A stretch of DNA of 64,000 bases from Balneolaceae bacterium (GTDB lineage: Bacteria > Bacteroidota > Rhodothermia > Balneolales > Balneolaceae), in assembly GCA_020832285.1 (NCBI GenBank), contig JAFIFB010000016.1:1-64000 (forward strand), written 5' to 3'. Under the pieces are notes generated by a model. That model had not been told where the DNA came from, made no database searches, and saw only the letters and a list, made by a program, of their open reading frames with translations. How positions within the stretch are numbered: the stretch's first letter is position 1; every line of letters starts with the position of its first letter. Positions 9,982-19,481 of this stretch are shown one piece after another. The position numbers were made by a program, and so were the translations under genes.

Positions 9982-10833
9982 ATGAATCACTCAAATAATA
10001 ACAACAAACCAAACCTCTACCTGGTAACCGGTGCGACCGGACAGATAGGAGGACACATTGTGACTGACCTTCTGAAAAAAGGTCGTCGCGTTGGGGCCCT
10101 TACACGAAATCCTGAAAAGGTGAATTTTCCAGAAGAGGTGGACGTAGTGTCAGGAGACCTGAACAAACCCGAAACCGTAGCTTCTGCCTTTGAAGGGGTA
10201 ACGGGAGTCCATTTTATCACGATAAACGGAGAAGGTTTTGGTCCGCTGGAATCGGCGCCTGAGCTGGTCCGCCTGGCTGAAGAGGCTGGTGTAAAGCGGG
10301 TAACCGTATTGTGGAATGGAGTACCGGGTCCGGTGGAAGATGCTGTAAAGGCGAGCCGCCTGGAGTGGACCATTCTCCAGCCGCAGGAGTTTATGTCGAA
10401 TGCAATTGAGTGGAAAGATTCTATCCGTAAAGAGAACGTGGCAATTGAAGCATTTGGCCACCGGAGAACCGCTTATATCCATCCGGCTGATATCGCATCC
10501 GTTGCGGTTGCAGCGCTCACCCAAAAAAGCCATGCAGGGAAGGAGCTGGTGCTAACCGGGCCGGAGGTGCTGAGTCCCGCAAAAGCTGTGCAGATTATCG
10601 CCGGGGTAACCGGGAAACAGATTCGGTTCGAAGAGCGATCTGAAGCAGAGGAGCGGCGGCGGATGAAAGAAGAACACGGTTTGGAACAGGAGATGATCGA
10701 CTATGTGATCTCATGGACCAAAAACCCACCACCGGAGGCGTACACCATCAGCCCAGTGGTTGAGGAAGTTACCGGACACCTGCCGCGGACATTCCGGCAG
10801 TGGGCCGAGGAGAATGCAGATGAATTTAAATAA
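9982..10833 (+). CDS. NmrA-like NAD(P)H-binding protein
   Basis: YLVTGATGQIGGHIVTDLLKKGRRVGALTRNPEKVNFPEEVDVVSGDLNKPETVASAFEGV. Start at MNHSNN. Confidence 0.9.
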   Translation: MNHSNNNNKPNLYLVTGATGQIGGHIVTDLLKKGRRVGALTRNPEKVNFPEEVDVVSGDLNKPETVASAFEGVTGVHFITINGEGFGPLESAPELVRLAEEAGVKRVTVLWNGVPGPVEDAVKASRLEWTILQPQEFMSNAIEWKDSIRKENVAIEAFGHRRTAYIHPADIASVAVAALTQKSHAGKELVLTGPEVLSPAKAVQIIAGVTGKQIRFEERSEAEERRRMKEEHGLEQEMIDYVISWTKNPPPEAYTISPVVEEVTGHLPRTFRQWAEENADEFK

Positions 10834-10860
10834 ACATCTAAAAAGTGAGGATAAGATTAT

Positions 10861-11277
10861 GACCGAGAGATTTATCAACAAAGAAATTGAGAATCAGGCT
10901 CCGGCTTCAATCATCTGGACCGTGTTAATAAAACGCCGGTATATCAGCCAGTGGGCCAGGCAATTCTCAGAAGGGACGTAGGTTACATCAGACTGGCAGC
11001 CGGGAATCACGGCTAATTTGCTTTTATAGCAGGAGGGCGCGAGATCGGTCACCTTCACGGAGTCCGCACAGCCCATTTCTATTTCCCCAGGGAGATCGGA
11101 GCCGAGCTCAGAAAAGAAGGGCGGGTTGGGCCGCACCCGGTAAACTCGGATTCACCGAAACTCGCTTCGCGTACCAATCGAGATCAGTCGGATGTGGAGG
11201 AGGTGATTACATTGATGAGATTGAACTATGACCGGATTGTGAACCAACCAAACCAAAAGGAGGAAACATCAGAATGA
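10861..11277 (+). pseudogene. decayed SRPBCC/AHSA1-like gene
   Basis: Starts MTERFINKEIENQAPASIIWTVLIKRRYISQWARQFSEGT then hits a stop; SRPBCC-like text (e.g. DWQPG) follows in shifted frames. Confidence 0.5.
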
Positions 11278-11322
11278 GCAATCAATCTCATCATAAAAAC
11301 AGAACACAAAATAACGAATACA

Positions 11323-11898
11323 ATGAAAGTAACCATTCTTTTAGGATCCGTACGGGAAGGAAGAGAATCTCACAGGCCGGCACGCTATGTGGCGGCAAAA
11401 TTGAAGGAAAAAGGAATTGAGACAAATCTCATTGACCTTGCCGAAGAACGGCTTCCCATTTTGGGCTACGAAACCGGTTCTTCAGAAGAAACCATCCAAA
11501 TCAAAAAAATAGGGGAACAAATGGATGAAAGTGATGGGCTGATTTTTGTCACCCCGGAATACCAGGCCAGTTTTTCCGGTGCTATCAAAAATGCGATTGA
11601 CCATTATTACCCTGAGTTTCATAAAAAAGCAATTGGTGTTGTGGCAACTTCAGCCGGTGGCATGGCGGGAATCAACGCGTCCAGTCAGCTTCAGGATGTA
11701 ATATTAGGAGTTGGTGCATTCCCCATGCCCATGAAATTACTGGTTCCGCATGTTCACAAAGCTTTTGATGATTCTTTTAAACCTCAGAACGGCAAGGTTG
11801 TTAAGATGACCGAGCAGTTTCTCGATGAATTTCTCTGGTTCAGTGATGCACTGGTTCAGAAGAAAAAAGCAGAGAATGAAAAGGAGCAGGCAGCCTGA
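11323..11898 (+). CDS. NADPH-dependent FMN reductase family protein
   Basis: MKVTILLGSVREGRESHRPARYVAAKLKEKG...DGLIFVTPEYQASFSGAIKNAIDHYYPEF. Confidence 0.92.
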   Translation: MKVTILLGSVREGRESHRPARYVAAKLKEKGIETNLIDLAEERLPILGYETGSSEETIQIKKIGEQMDESDGLIFVTPEYQASFSGAIKNAIDHYYPEFHKKAIGVVATSAGGMAGINASSQLQDVILGVGAFPMPMKLLVPHVHKAFDDSFKPQNGKVVKMTEQFLDEFLWFSDALVQKKKAENEKEQAA

Positions 11899-12093
11899 TG
11901 TAGTTGTATTATTGGGAAAAATCATTCGAGTGAGATCCACTCTTTTTCTCAGATTATCCGGATTCTCAGGAAAATTGACAGAGAAATCGAAGAGTGGGTC
12001 TATCATTTTATCAATCAGATCGAAAGCACAGACCGGCATCAACGTCATAACCAGAAATGAACTGATGTAAGGATGTGAGAAAAAGGAGATGTT

Positions 12094-12318
12094 ATGTTCC
12101 GGAAAATATCAAACCGAACATTCTATAAATCAATTGTGCTCAGCATGAGCGTTTTTCTTTTGGCCGGGATCCTGGCGGGGGTTATGGTTGATGCCCTGCC
12201 AGAAGGGATTTTTGCCGGAAATATACTGGGATTTCTTTTCGGAGTTGTCCTGTTCCAGGTATTGAAATATAAAACAGCGATGGAGAAAAAAAACAATGAA
12301 AACAACAACAAACCTTAA
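12094..12318 (+). CDS. small membrane protein of unknown function
   Basis: Two hydrophobic segments; stop overlaps the start of the next CDS by about 23 nt. Confidence 0.55.
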   Translation: MFRKISNRTFYKSIVLSMSVFLLAGILAGVMVDALPEGIFAGNILGFLFGVVLFQVLKYKTAMEKKNNENNNKP

Positions 12319-13132
12319 TGCCTACTACGAACGGATCGGCTATCGTGGCCCGGCCGAACCAACATTATCGGTTTTACAAAAGCTGCACCTGCTTCATCCG
12401 CAGTCTATTCCGTTCGAAAATCTGAATCCGTTTCTTGGCCTCCCTGTACCGCTTGATTCAGAATCTCTTCAGCAGAAACTGGTTCGTGACGGTCGAGGCG
12501 GTTATTGTTTTGAACACAATCTGTTGTTTAAGGAAGTGCTTGATGTACTGGGATTTCGGGTGAAAGGCCTTGCAGCGCGGATACTCTGGAATACGCCGGT
12601 GGACACAATCACTCCCAGGGGACACATGCTGTTACTCGTGGAGTCCGAGGGAAAAGAGTACGTGGCCGATGTGGGATTTGGCGGACTCGGGCTTACGGGA
12701 CCCTTGCTTCTGGAGTCCGGAATCAGGCAGGAGACACCTCATGAGCCGTATAAACTGATCCGGAAGGGCGGGGAGTTTACGCTTCAGTCGAATATAAAAG
12801 ATGAATGGAAATCTCTTTACAGATTTAACCTGGATGAACACTACAGGGAGGACTACGAAGTAACCAACTGGTACCTGTCGAACCATCCGGAATCTCATTT
12901 TGTGACCGGACTGATTGCGGCCCGTTCCGATATCAACCCGAAACGCCGCTATGCCCTCCGTGGTAATCTTCTCTCCATCCACACACTTCATGGAGAAACG
13001 GTAAAACAGACATTGAATAGTGTGGAAGAGTTGAAGGAAACACTTGAAAATCGATTCCTGATTCGCCTGCCGGATGTTCCGGGAATGGATGATAAGTTGA
13101 AAACAATCATACATACCGGCCAGCAGGCATAA
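12296..13132 (+). CDS. arylamine N-acetyltransferase
   Basis: YERIGYRGPAEPTLSVLQKLHLLHPQSIPFENLNPFLG...RDGRGGYCFEHNLLFKEVL...RGHMLLLVESEGKEYVADVGFGG (Cys-His-Asp context). Confidence 0.93.
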   Translation: MKTTTNLNAYYERIGYRGPAEPTLSVLQKLHLLHPQSIPFENLNPFLGLPVPLDSESLQQKLVRDGRGGYCFEHNLLFKEVLDVLGFRVKGLAARILWNTPVDTITPRGHMLLLVESEGKEYVADVGFGGLGLTGPLLLESGIRQETPHEPYKLIRKGGEFTLQSNIKDEWKSLYRFNLDEHYREDYEVTNWYLSNHPESHFVTGLIAARSDINPKRRYALRGNLLSIHTLHGETVKQTLNSVEELKETLENRFLIRLPDVPGMDDKLKTIIHTGQQA

Positions 13133-13183
13133 AAATTACTGAATGACACTATTTGTCATTCGAAGGATTAGTAATATCCAAAA

Positions 13184-14611
13184 ATGACGAAAAAGCAGAT
13201 AATAACACCAAGACCGGCTTCTGCCCGGAATTCTATCTGGAAGGAACTGAAAGATGCCATTCGCGGTACGGAAGCAGATTATACTAAAATCGGGATTAAA
13301 AGGGCCATTTTCCTGCTGGCTGTCCCGATGATCCTCGAACTGGTAATGGAATCCACATTTGCAGTGGTTGATATTTACTTTGTCGGTAAACTGGGCCCCT
13401 CGGCCGTTGCTACGGTAGGCCTGACGGAAACTTATCTCTTCCTGCTCTACTCCGTAGCGATGGGGATGGCTTTAGCAGTAACGGCTATTGTTGCCCGGAG
13501 AATCGGTGAGCACAATCGGGAAGAAGCCGGAAAAACGGCTGTTCAGGCCATCATGCTGGGAGTTCTGATTTCTCTTCCGTTTGCAATTGCCGGAATTTTC
13601 TTTTCCAAAGAGCTGCTTGCTCTTATGGGCGGCGATGAGTGGACAATAGAACACGGTTACCGGTACACTCAGTGGATGCTCGGGAGCAACGCTGTGATCG
13701 TACTGCTCTTTGTCATTAACGCGATTTACCGGGGTGCCGGAGATGCTGCCATTGCCATGCGGGTGTTATGGATTGCAAATGGTCTGAATATCATACTGGA
13801 TCCGATCCTTATTTTCGGTTATGGGCCCATTCCTGCGTATGGAATTGAAGGAGCAGCAATAGCAACTGCGATTGGCCGTGGTACAGGTGTAATGATTCAG
13901 TTATGGATACTCTTCAGGGGAGGAAAACATATTCATATCAGCCGGGATCAAATAAGGTGGGCCGGTGATGTCATCAAAAAAATTCTAAAAACTTCTGGTG
14001 GTGGAATTGGTCAGAATATCGTTGCTATGACTTCCTGGATCTTCCTGATGCGTATTCTGGCGGATGTAAGCAGTGAAGCTGTGGCAGGGGCTACGATTGC
14101 TCTCAGAATCATGCTTTTCACCATGATGCCTGCATGGGGACTCGGCAATGCGGCAGCTACGCTGGTCGGGCAGAATCTCGGGGCACAACGGCCTGAAAGG
14201 GCAGAATCATCCGTCTGGAGAATCGGGATGTACAACATGATTTTTATGGTGAGCGTCTCACTAATTTATTTCACTTTTAATGAATCACTTATGCGCCTGT
14301 TCACGGACGATGAACAGGTGATCCGCATTGGGGGGGAATGGCTCCGGATTCTATCATATTCTTACTTCGTGTACGGCTGGTGGATGGTATCGGTACAGGC
14401 ATTTAACGGAGCGGGTGATACCATGACACCGACAAAAATCAACCTGGTCTTTTTCTGGCTCATACAGATCCCTCTTTCTTATTACCTGGCGATTACTTTG
14501 GGATGGGAACACAGTGGTGTATTCTGGGGTGTGTTTGTTTCAGAAACTTCGGTTGGATTGTTTACACTTTGGCTGTTTACACTGGGAAAATGGAAAACGA
14601 AAACGGTCTGA
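13184..14611 (+). CDS. MATE family efflux transporter
   Basis: Multi-TM; AIFLLAVPMILELVMESTFAVVDIYFVGKLGPSAVATVGLTE ... AAATLVGQNLGAQRPERAE. Confidence 0.95.
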   Translation: MTKKQIITPRPASARNSIWKELKDAIRGTEADYTKIGIKRAIFLLAVPMILELVMESTFAVVDIYFVGKLGPSAVATVGLTETYLFLLYSVAMGMALAVTAIVARRIGEHNREEAGKTAVQAIMLGVLISLPFAIAGIFFSKELLALMGGDEWTIEHGYRYTQWMLGSNAVIVLLFVINAIYRGAGDAAIAMRVLWIANGLNIILDPILIFGYGPIPAYGIEGAAIATAIGRGTGVMIQLWILFRGGKHIHISRDQIRWAGDVIKKILKTSGGGIGQNIVAMTSWIFLMRILADVSSEAVAGATIALRIMLFTMMPAWGLGNAAATLVGQNLGAQRPERAESSVWRIGMYNMIFMVSVSLIYFTFNESLMRLFTDDEQVIRIGGEWLRILSYSYFVYGWWMVSVQAFNGAGDTMTPTKINLVFFWLIQIPLSYYLAITLGWEHSGVFWGVFVSETSVGLFTLWLFTLGKWKTKTV

Positions 14612-14678
14612 TGTTAACCATAAATCAGTCCTGATTATATGAACCGGCTCTGGAATAAATCATGCACAGGTTAACTTC

Positions 14679-15233
14679 ATGAAACATATATTTATCGCAG
14701 GCGGAACCGGAATGCTGAAAGGTGCGGCTGAGCACTTTATCGAACAGGGCCACATCGTGTCACTGATGGCGAGGAATAGTGACCGGCTTGAAGCGATCCG
14801 GGCAAAGTATCCAAAGAGAAAAGGAAAAATTCTGACTCTTTCACAAGACTATCGGGATACGGAAAAGGCGATGAAATCTGTAATAAAAGCAGCGGATATG
14901 TATAGTTACATTGATTTAGCCGTACTTTGGATCCATACATCCGGTGTGGAGTTTTCTGAAGCTGTCAAGGAGTTTCTTTTTAAACACCACCCCAAAACAA
15001 AAGTCTATCAACTCTGGGGAAGTGCAACGATTCATCCGAAAAAGCTGAGCCAAAAAGAGTGGAGGGAACAGTACCCGGAGCATTACCGGGAGATTTTCCT
15101 GGGATACAAACAGAATGGAGATTCAGCCCGCTGGTTAACTGACCGGGAAATATCGGAAGGAACCATTCGTGCGGTGGAGTTGGATAAACCGGAATTTAAG
15201 ATTGGAATCGTTGATCCCTGGATTGTTTATTAA
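14679..15233 (+). CDS. Rossmann-fold short-chain dehydrogenase-like protein
   Basis: MKHIFIAGGTGMLKGAAEHFIEQGHIVSLMARNSDRLEAIRAKY. Confidence 0.7.
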   Translation: MKHIFIAGGTGMLKGAAEHFIEQGHIVSLMARNSDRLEAIRAKYPKRKGKILTLSQDYRDTEKAMKSVIKAADMYSYIDLAVLWIHTSGVEFSEAVKEFLFKHHPKTKVYQLWGSATIHPKKLSQKEWREQYPEHYREIFLGYKQNGDSARWLTDREISEGTIRAVELDKPEFKIGIVDPWIVY

Positions 15234-15304
15234 ATTGAAAATGAACATCCATTGCAGATTATTCGAAAAAAAATATTATTATACACATTTAACTGTGTAG
15301 AATT

Positions 15305-15523
15305 ATGTGTGAGGTGATCATTGTGGCGACAAATTTAGATATTGACAATTCTCTTATAATGCGGGCAAAAAAAGCCGGCAAGCATAAAACCAAAAAAGAG
15401 ACGGTAACTCAGGCCCTCCTCGAGTACATTGAGCGGCGGGAACAGAAGAAAATTGCTGAGTTGTTTGGCAAGGTCGAGTATGACGAAAACTATTCATACA
15501 AGACAAACAGATCCCGGAAATGA
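15305..15523 (+). CDS. VapB-type antitoxin
   Basis: ATNLDIDNSLIMRAKKAGKHKTKKETVTQALLEYIERREQKKIAELFGKVEYDENY; stop overlaps the vapC start (ATGA). Confidence 0.88.
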   Translation: MCEVIIVATNLDIDNSLIMRAKKAGKHKTKKETVTQALLEYIERREQKKIAELFGKVEYDENYSYKTNRSRK

Positions 15524-15936
15524 AAATTTTGGTCGATACTTCGATCTGGTCTGTTGCTCTTCGCCATTCTATTTCTACAGATGAAACAGATGAAATAAAA
15601 GAACAATTGTATTCACTCATTGAGGATTCAAGGGTTGCAATGATTGGTCCGATACGCCAGGAGTTGTTGTCAGGAGTCAAATCACAGACACAATTTAATA
15701 GATTAAAAAAACGATTAGAGCCTTTCAGGGATATCCCAATGGAAACCAATGATTATATTCTTGCAGCAAAATTCTTTAACCGATGTCGCTCCAAAGGAAT
15801 TCAGGGATCACATATCGATTTTCTGATTTGTGCTGTTTCATCCAGGAAACAATTTCCTCTTTTTACAATCGATAAAGATTTTGGACAATACAAAAAGCAT
15901 TTGGATTTTATACTTTTCAAAGAATTGAAAAGATAA
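15520..15936 (+). CDS. VapC-type PIN-domain toxin
   Basis: MKILVDTSIWSVALRH...IGPIRQELLSG...IDFLICAVSSRKQFPLFTIDKDF; acidic PIN residues present. Confidence 0.92.
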   Translation: MKILVDTSIWSVALRHSISTDETDEIKEQLYSLIEDSRVAMIGPIRQELLSGVKSQTQFNRLKKRLEPFRDIPMETNDYILAAKFFNRCRSKGIQGSHIDFLICAVSSRKQFPLFTIDKDFGQYKKHLDFILFKELKR

Positions 15937-15953
15937 TCGGTTTTCTGAAAATA

Positions 15954-16241
15954 ATGGGCCCAAAACAGATGGAAAAAGTTTCGGTCATTCCGCCTATGAC
16001 AGCCCTCAGTGGGCTTGCCATAAAATATTCCAGACGCCCGGATGAAGCGTACGATCTTGTGCAGGAACTTCTTCTTGAAACGGTCCGGATCCGTAGGAAA
16101 CCATCGGATGAGAGTTTTATGCTCTGGGCGCACGGGTTCAACAAAAAGCTGTTTCCTGTACCCTTTTACACGATTATGATGAACCTTCACGATGATTTTC
16201 TCGTATACGGCACCTGTTCACAAAAACTGATGAATATTTGA
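15954..16241 (+). CDS. short protein resembling a truncated sigma-70 (ECF-like) region
   Basis: AIKYSRRPDEAYDLVQELLLETVRIRRKPSDESFMLWAHGF resembles sigma region 2 text; no region 4 follows. Confidence 0.35.
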   Translation: MGPKQMEKVSVIPPMTALSGLAIKYSRRPDEAYDLVQELLLETVRIRRKPSDESFMLWAHGFNKKLFPVPFYTIMMNLHDDFLVYGTCSQKLMNI

Positions 16242-17059
16242 TGGAAAAACAGTACCGATATAACGAGAAGGAAATCACCGAAATTTTTAAACTGGCATTG
16301 AACCGGCAGGAAAGTAAGGAAGGAACGGATGAACCCGGACTTACACTCGAAGAGATTCAGAAGATCGGACGGGAAACTGGAATGAATCCGGAAGAGCTGC
16401 GGCGGGCGGCCGATCAGGTTCGTTTATCGACTGAAATGAGAGGGAGCCGAATGATCACCGACTCATCCGAAGTTCAGGCAGAGCGCTGGATATCTGGCAG
16501 GACTGACGACAACGGGATTGAAAATGTATTTGCGGCTCTTAGGAATCAAATGGGTTCCAATCCCGGCTGGTGGGGGAAGGCAGATGAGATAAAAAAACTG
16601 GGCAACACCCACGAGTGTTACCTGAAAGGTGCAAGGGTAACCATCACCGATCAGGGAAACGGCTATCTGGTACAGGTGTTTATGTCACAGTTTTTTAATG
16701 GAAAAGCACTGGAAGCTGCTATACTCTCTTTTCCTGTTGCTTTTATTGCGGGTGTGCTGCCTGTAGCCGCGGCTGCAGAATTTCTGAACATTACATGGGC
16801 CGTTCTGGCCGCTATTCTGGCGTATTCCGCTTCATTTGCCTACATGAAAAAAGTGACCGCCCAAAAAAGAAAAGAGGTTTTTCAGCAGCTGACAGGCATC
16901 GCTTCGGAGGCAGAACGGCTGCTTTCTGAAAAACTAAATCAGAATTCAGAGGCATCTGAATTACAGAAAGAGAAGATTCAACTTCCTGCAATTGAAAACG
17001 AAACTACCAATACTACTGAGTTTACAAAAGAAGAAATGAAGAAAAACAGAACCAACTGA
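16238..17059 (+). CDS. conserved-looking hypothetical with two TM segments
   Basis: Long ORF; N-terminal helical region (LTLEEIQKIGRETGMNPEELRRAADQV), central TM hairpin. Confidence 0.6.
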   Translation: MMEKQYRYNEKEITEIFKLALNRQESKEGTDEPGLTLEEIQKIGRETGMNPEELRRAADQVRLSTEMRGSRMITDSSEVQAERWISGRTDDNGIENVFAALRNQMGSNPGWWGKADEIKKLGNTHECYLKGARVTITDQGNGYLVQVFMSQFFNGKALEAAILSFPVAFIAGVLPVAAAAEFLNITWAVLAAILAYSASFAYMKKVTAQKRKEVFQQLTGIASEAERLLSEKLNQNSEASELQKEKIQLPAIENETTNTTEFTKEEMKKNRTN

Positions 17060-17421
17060 AATTATATTAGTTCTGTTTAGGCTGCAGTAAAAATCAGTTA
17101 ATTTTCCTTCTAAAATACAGTATCTTAAAGGTATGGATTTAACAAACTTCAGATATGTAGACAAAATACGCCGGGCCCACGGCGTATAAACCATTTCCCG
17201 CTCCGGGAAATAATTAGTGATCATTCAAACTGCCGGATGGATAGAATTCCTGTATCAGGTCGATGCTAAGGCTATGCAGGCCGGTATTGTCATTGAATGT
17301 TTTTTGAATCTGTTTTGATCTGCAGATAATTCCAAAATTGTACGTCGTGGTTACCGTGGCCGCATTTCTGCCACGGATGAGATCTCTTCATAAAACATTT
17401 CATCTGAAGTAATCATGAACC

Positions 17422-18273
17422 ATGACAATAAAAAAATATACCCGAAAACCGATTCGGTTTACAGGGCAGCACTTTCTTTGCGATCATTCACTAATCAACC
17501 AGCTAATTGAAGCCGCTGAAATCAAAAACAGAGATCTGGTGCTCGATATCGGGGCTGGAAAAGGAGCACTGACCTTGCCGCTCTCCGGGAAGGCAGCCCG
17601 TGTTCTTGCTATTGAACAGGATGCCCGGCTTGCTTGTATGCTCAAGGAGCTGTTCTCAAAAAAGGAAAACGTGACCATTCTGGAGGGTGATTTCCGTAAG
17701 GTTCCGGTTCCGGATGAGCCGTTTAAAGTCGTTTCCAATATCCCTTATGCCATCACTACAGATATTTTCGGTCGGCTGATGGACTCCCCCTCTGAAACTT
17801 TTGACGGAGGAGTCATTTTGATGGAACTCGGAGCGGCAAGACGGTTCACAAAGCCGGTTCAGTCCAATCCCCGAATCATCGGATGGAATACCTGGTTTGA
17901 CCTGAGCATTGTTCGTTCCGTGTGCAGAAAATCATTCAGCCCGCCGCCAAAAGTGGTATCGGCAATGGTTAAAATTGACCGCAGGCCAAATCCGGCGGTT
18001 CATCCGGATGAGGCCTGTGGCTATATCGCTTTTCTGCATTTTTTTCTCAGCCTGCCTCAGCAGCGGGCGTCCCCGGCTCTTCGGAATCTGTTTACGCGTA
18101 ATCAGGTAAAACGAATCCTTACAGATGCCGGAATTCATCCGCAGAAACCGGTCAAAGCCATGACAACAAGCCAGTGGGCACATTGTTTCAACATCATGAA
18201 GAAACTTCTGCCGCCGGAAGTGCACCCCACACTGCCGGGGAAGTACAGAAAGCTTTTTTTTCCAGCTGAATGA
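17422..18273 (+). CDS. Erm/KsgA-family rRNA adenine N6-methyltransferase, Erm-like
   Basis: TGQHFLCDHSLINQLI...DLVLDIGAGKGALTLPL...VSNIPYAITTDIFGRLM...LFTRNQVKRILTDAGI; the NIPY and C-terminal layout favour Erm over KsgA. Confidence 0.82.
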   Translation: MTIKKYTRKPIRFTGQHFLCDHSLINQLIEAAEIKNRDLVLDIGAGKGALTLPLSGKAARVLAIEQDARLACMLKELFSKKENVTILEGDFRKVPVPDEPFKVVSNIPYAITTDIFGRLMDSPSETFDGGVILMELGAARRFTKPVQSNPRIIGWNTWFDLSIVRSVCRKSFSPPPKVVSAMVKIDRRPNPAVHPDEACGYIAFLHFFLSLPQQRASPALRNLFTRNQVKRILTDAGIHPQKPVKAMTTSQWAHCFNIMKKLLPPEVHPTLPGKYRKLFFPAE

Positions 18274-18313
18274 AATTTGATTTATTCAGGATAAAGCCAT
18301 TGGTTTTGTTTAG

Positions 18314-19273
18314 TTAATCCACACTCAGCAGTTCCACTTCGTAGATCACGGGGGAGTAGGGCCTGGTTTGCGGCCAGATATCTCCCGAGGCGGCCAGTTC
18401 ATCTCGGAGTCCCTGTGGAATCAGCTGCACACTCTTGCCAAAGGCAATTTTCGAAGGCATGACCAGTTTCGCTGTTTCCCCCTCTCTCATCAGTCCGAGG
18501 CCGGTTTCGAAGCCGGGTACCAGTTCGTTGTTATTGAGGATTACGCGGATCGGTTCATCATCTTTTGTCGTTTCGATGACTGTTCCGTCCAGGTAGCTGC
18601 GTGTAAAATGAATCTCAACCTGGCTGCTGGTTCCGGGGGTGGAACCTGTTCCTTCTTCTGTCATAATGTGGTACAGACCGTTTGGATAAGAGCCTGCATC
18701 CGGTGCATTTTCTTCGATGTAGTTTTGGATCTTTTCGAGCTCCATTTCGTAGATCGCTTCCTCGGTTTTTACCTCAATCAGATCCACCTCAATTATAAAA
18801 TGGGAGTGGGCATCGAAGTAATCTTTATGGCTAAACCCTTCGAAAGCGCGGTAGGAGGGGATGTAGAAGCGAAAAGTTTCGCCCTCTCTCATGTTTCCGA
18901 TTTCGTAATTAAGCCCCGGCGGATAGATCGAATGCTGATTGAAATTGTAACTGTTGCTGAACCGGAGCGGATTCAGCGAGTCGCTGTGAGCTTCAATTAC
19001 ATGACCGCCTTCGAGGTGGGTAAGTGTGTAAAGGATACCCGCCACATGATCCTCCACAACCTGGATGCCATCTTCATTTTCGTATACAACTTCGATGTAA
19101 ACACCGCTGATCTGTTTTTCGGCGTCAATATTGTTTTCTGAGATGTACGTTTCCAGAAATTCATCTGCAATACGCACCTGACGTTCGTAATCACTTTCGG
19201 ATGCGTCCAGGCAGCCCTTCAAAAGTAATGCAGTAATGAAGAGGGAAATGAGTAGTAATCGGTTCTTTAACAT
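18314..19273 (-). CDS. lipoprotein with two FKBP-type peptidyl-prolyl isomerase-like domains
   Basis: Lipobox ALLLKGCLDAS; FKBP text VEIHFTRSYLDGTVIETT...VPGFETGLGLMREGETAKLVMPSKIAFG and an upstream related unit. Confidence 0.85.
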   Translation of the reverse strand: MLKNRLLLISLFITALLLKGCLDASESDYERQVRIADEFLETYISENNIDAEKQISGVYIEVVYENEDGIQVVEDHVAGILYTLTHLEGGHVIEAHSDSLNPLRFSNSYNFNQHSIYPPGLNYEIGNMREGETFRFYIPSYRAFEGFSHKDYFDAHSHFIIEVDLIEVKTEEAIYEMELEKIQNYIEENAPDAGSYPNGLYHIMTEEGTGSTPGTSSQVEIHFTRSYLDGTVIETTKDDEPIRVILNNNELVPGFETGLGLMREGETAKLVMPSKIAFGKSVQLIPQGLRDELAASGDIWPQTRPYSPVIYEVELLSVD

Positions 19274-19481
19274 AGAGAAGGTTCTGTTTGATGTTCAATT
19301 TTTTAATCTGAACTTCCTCTACGGCTGGATGGACTGATTCGCTACAAGAATTTTATCCAATGAAGGCGAATGGCCGGGTAAAGATAGTGGGATAATAGAA
19401 TGGCACAAGCGGGTCAACTACGCCAAAGGCTTCGAAGACCAGGGACGCTGCGCCACCTCAATAACATGCAAAAAAAGAAGA

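Noticed and set aside
18368-19141. 257-aa plus-strand ORF opposite the FKBP gene
   Set aside because: Antisense to a well-supported lipoprotein/FKBP CDS; composition looks non-coding.
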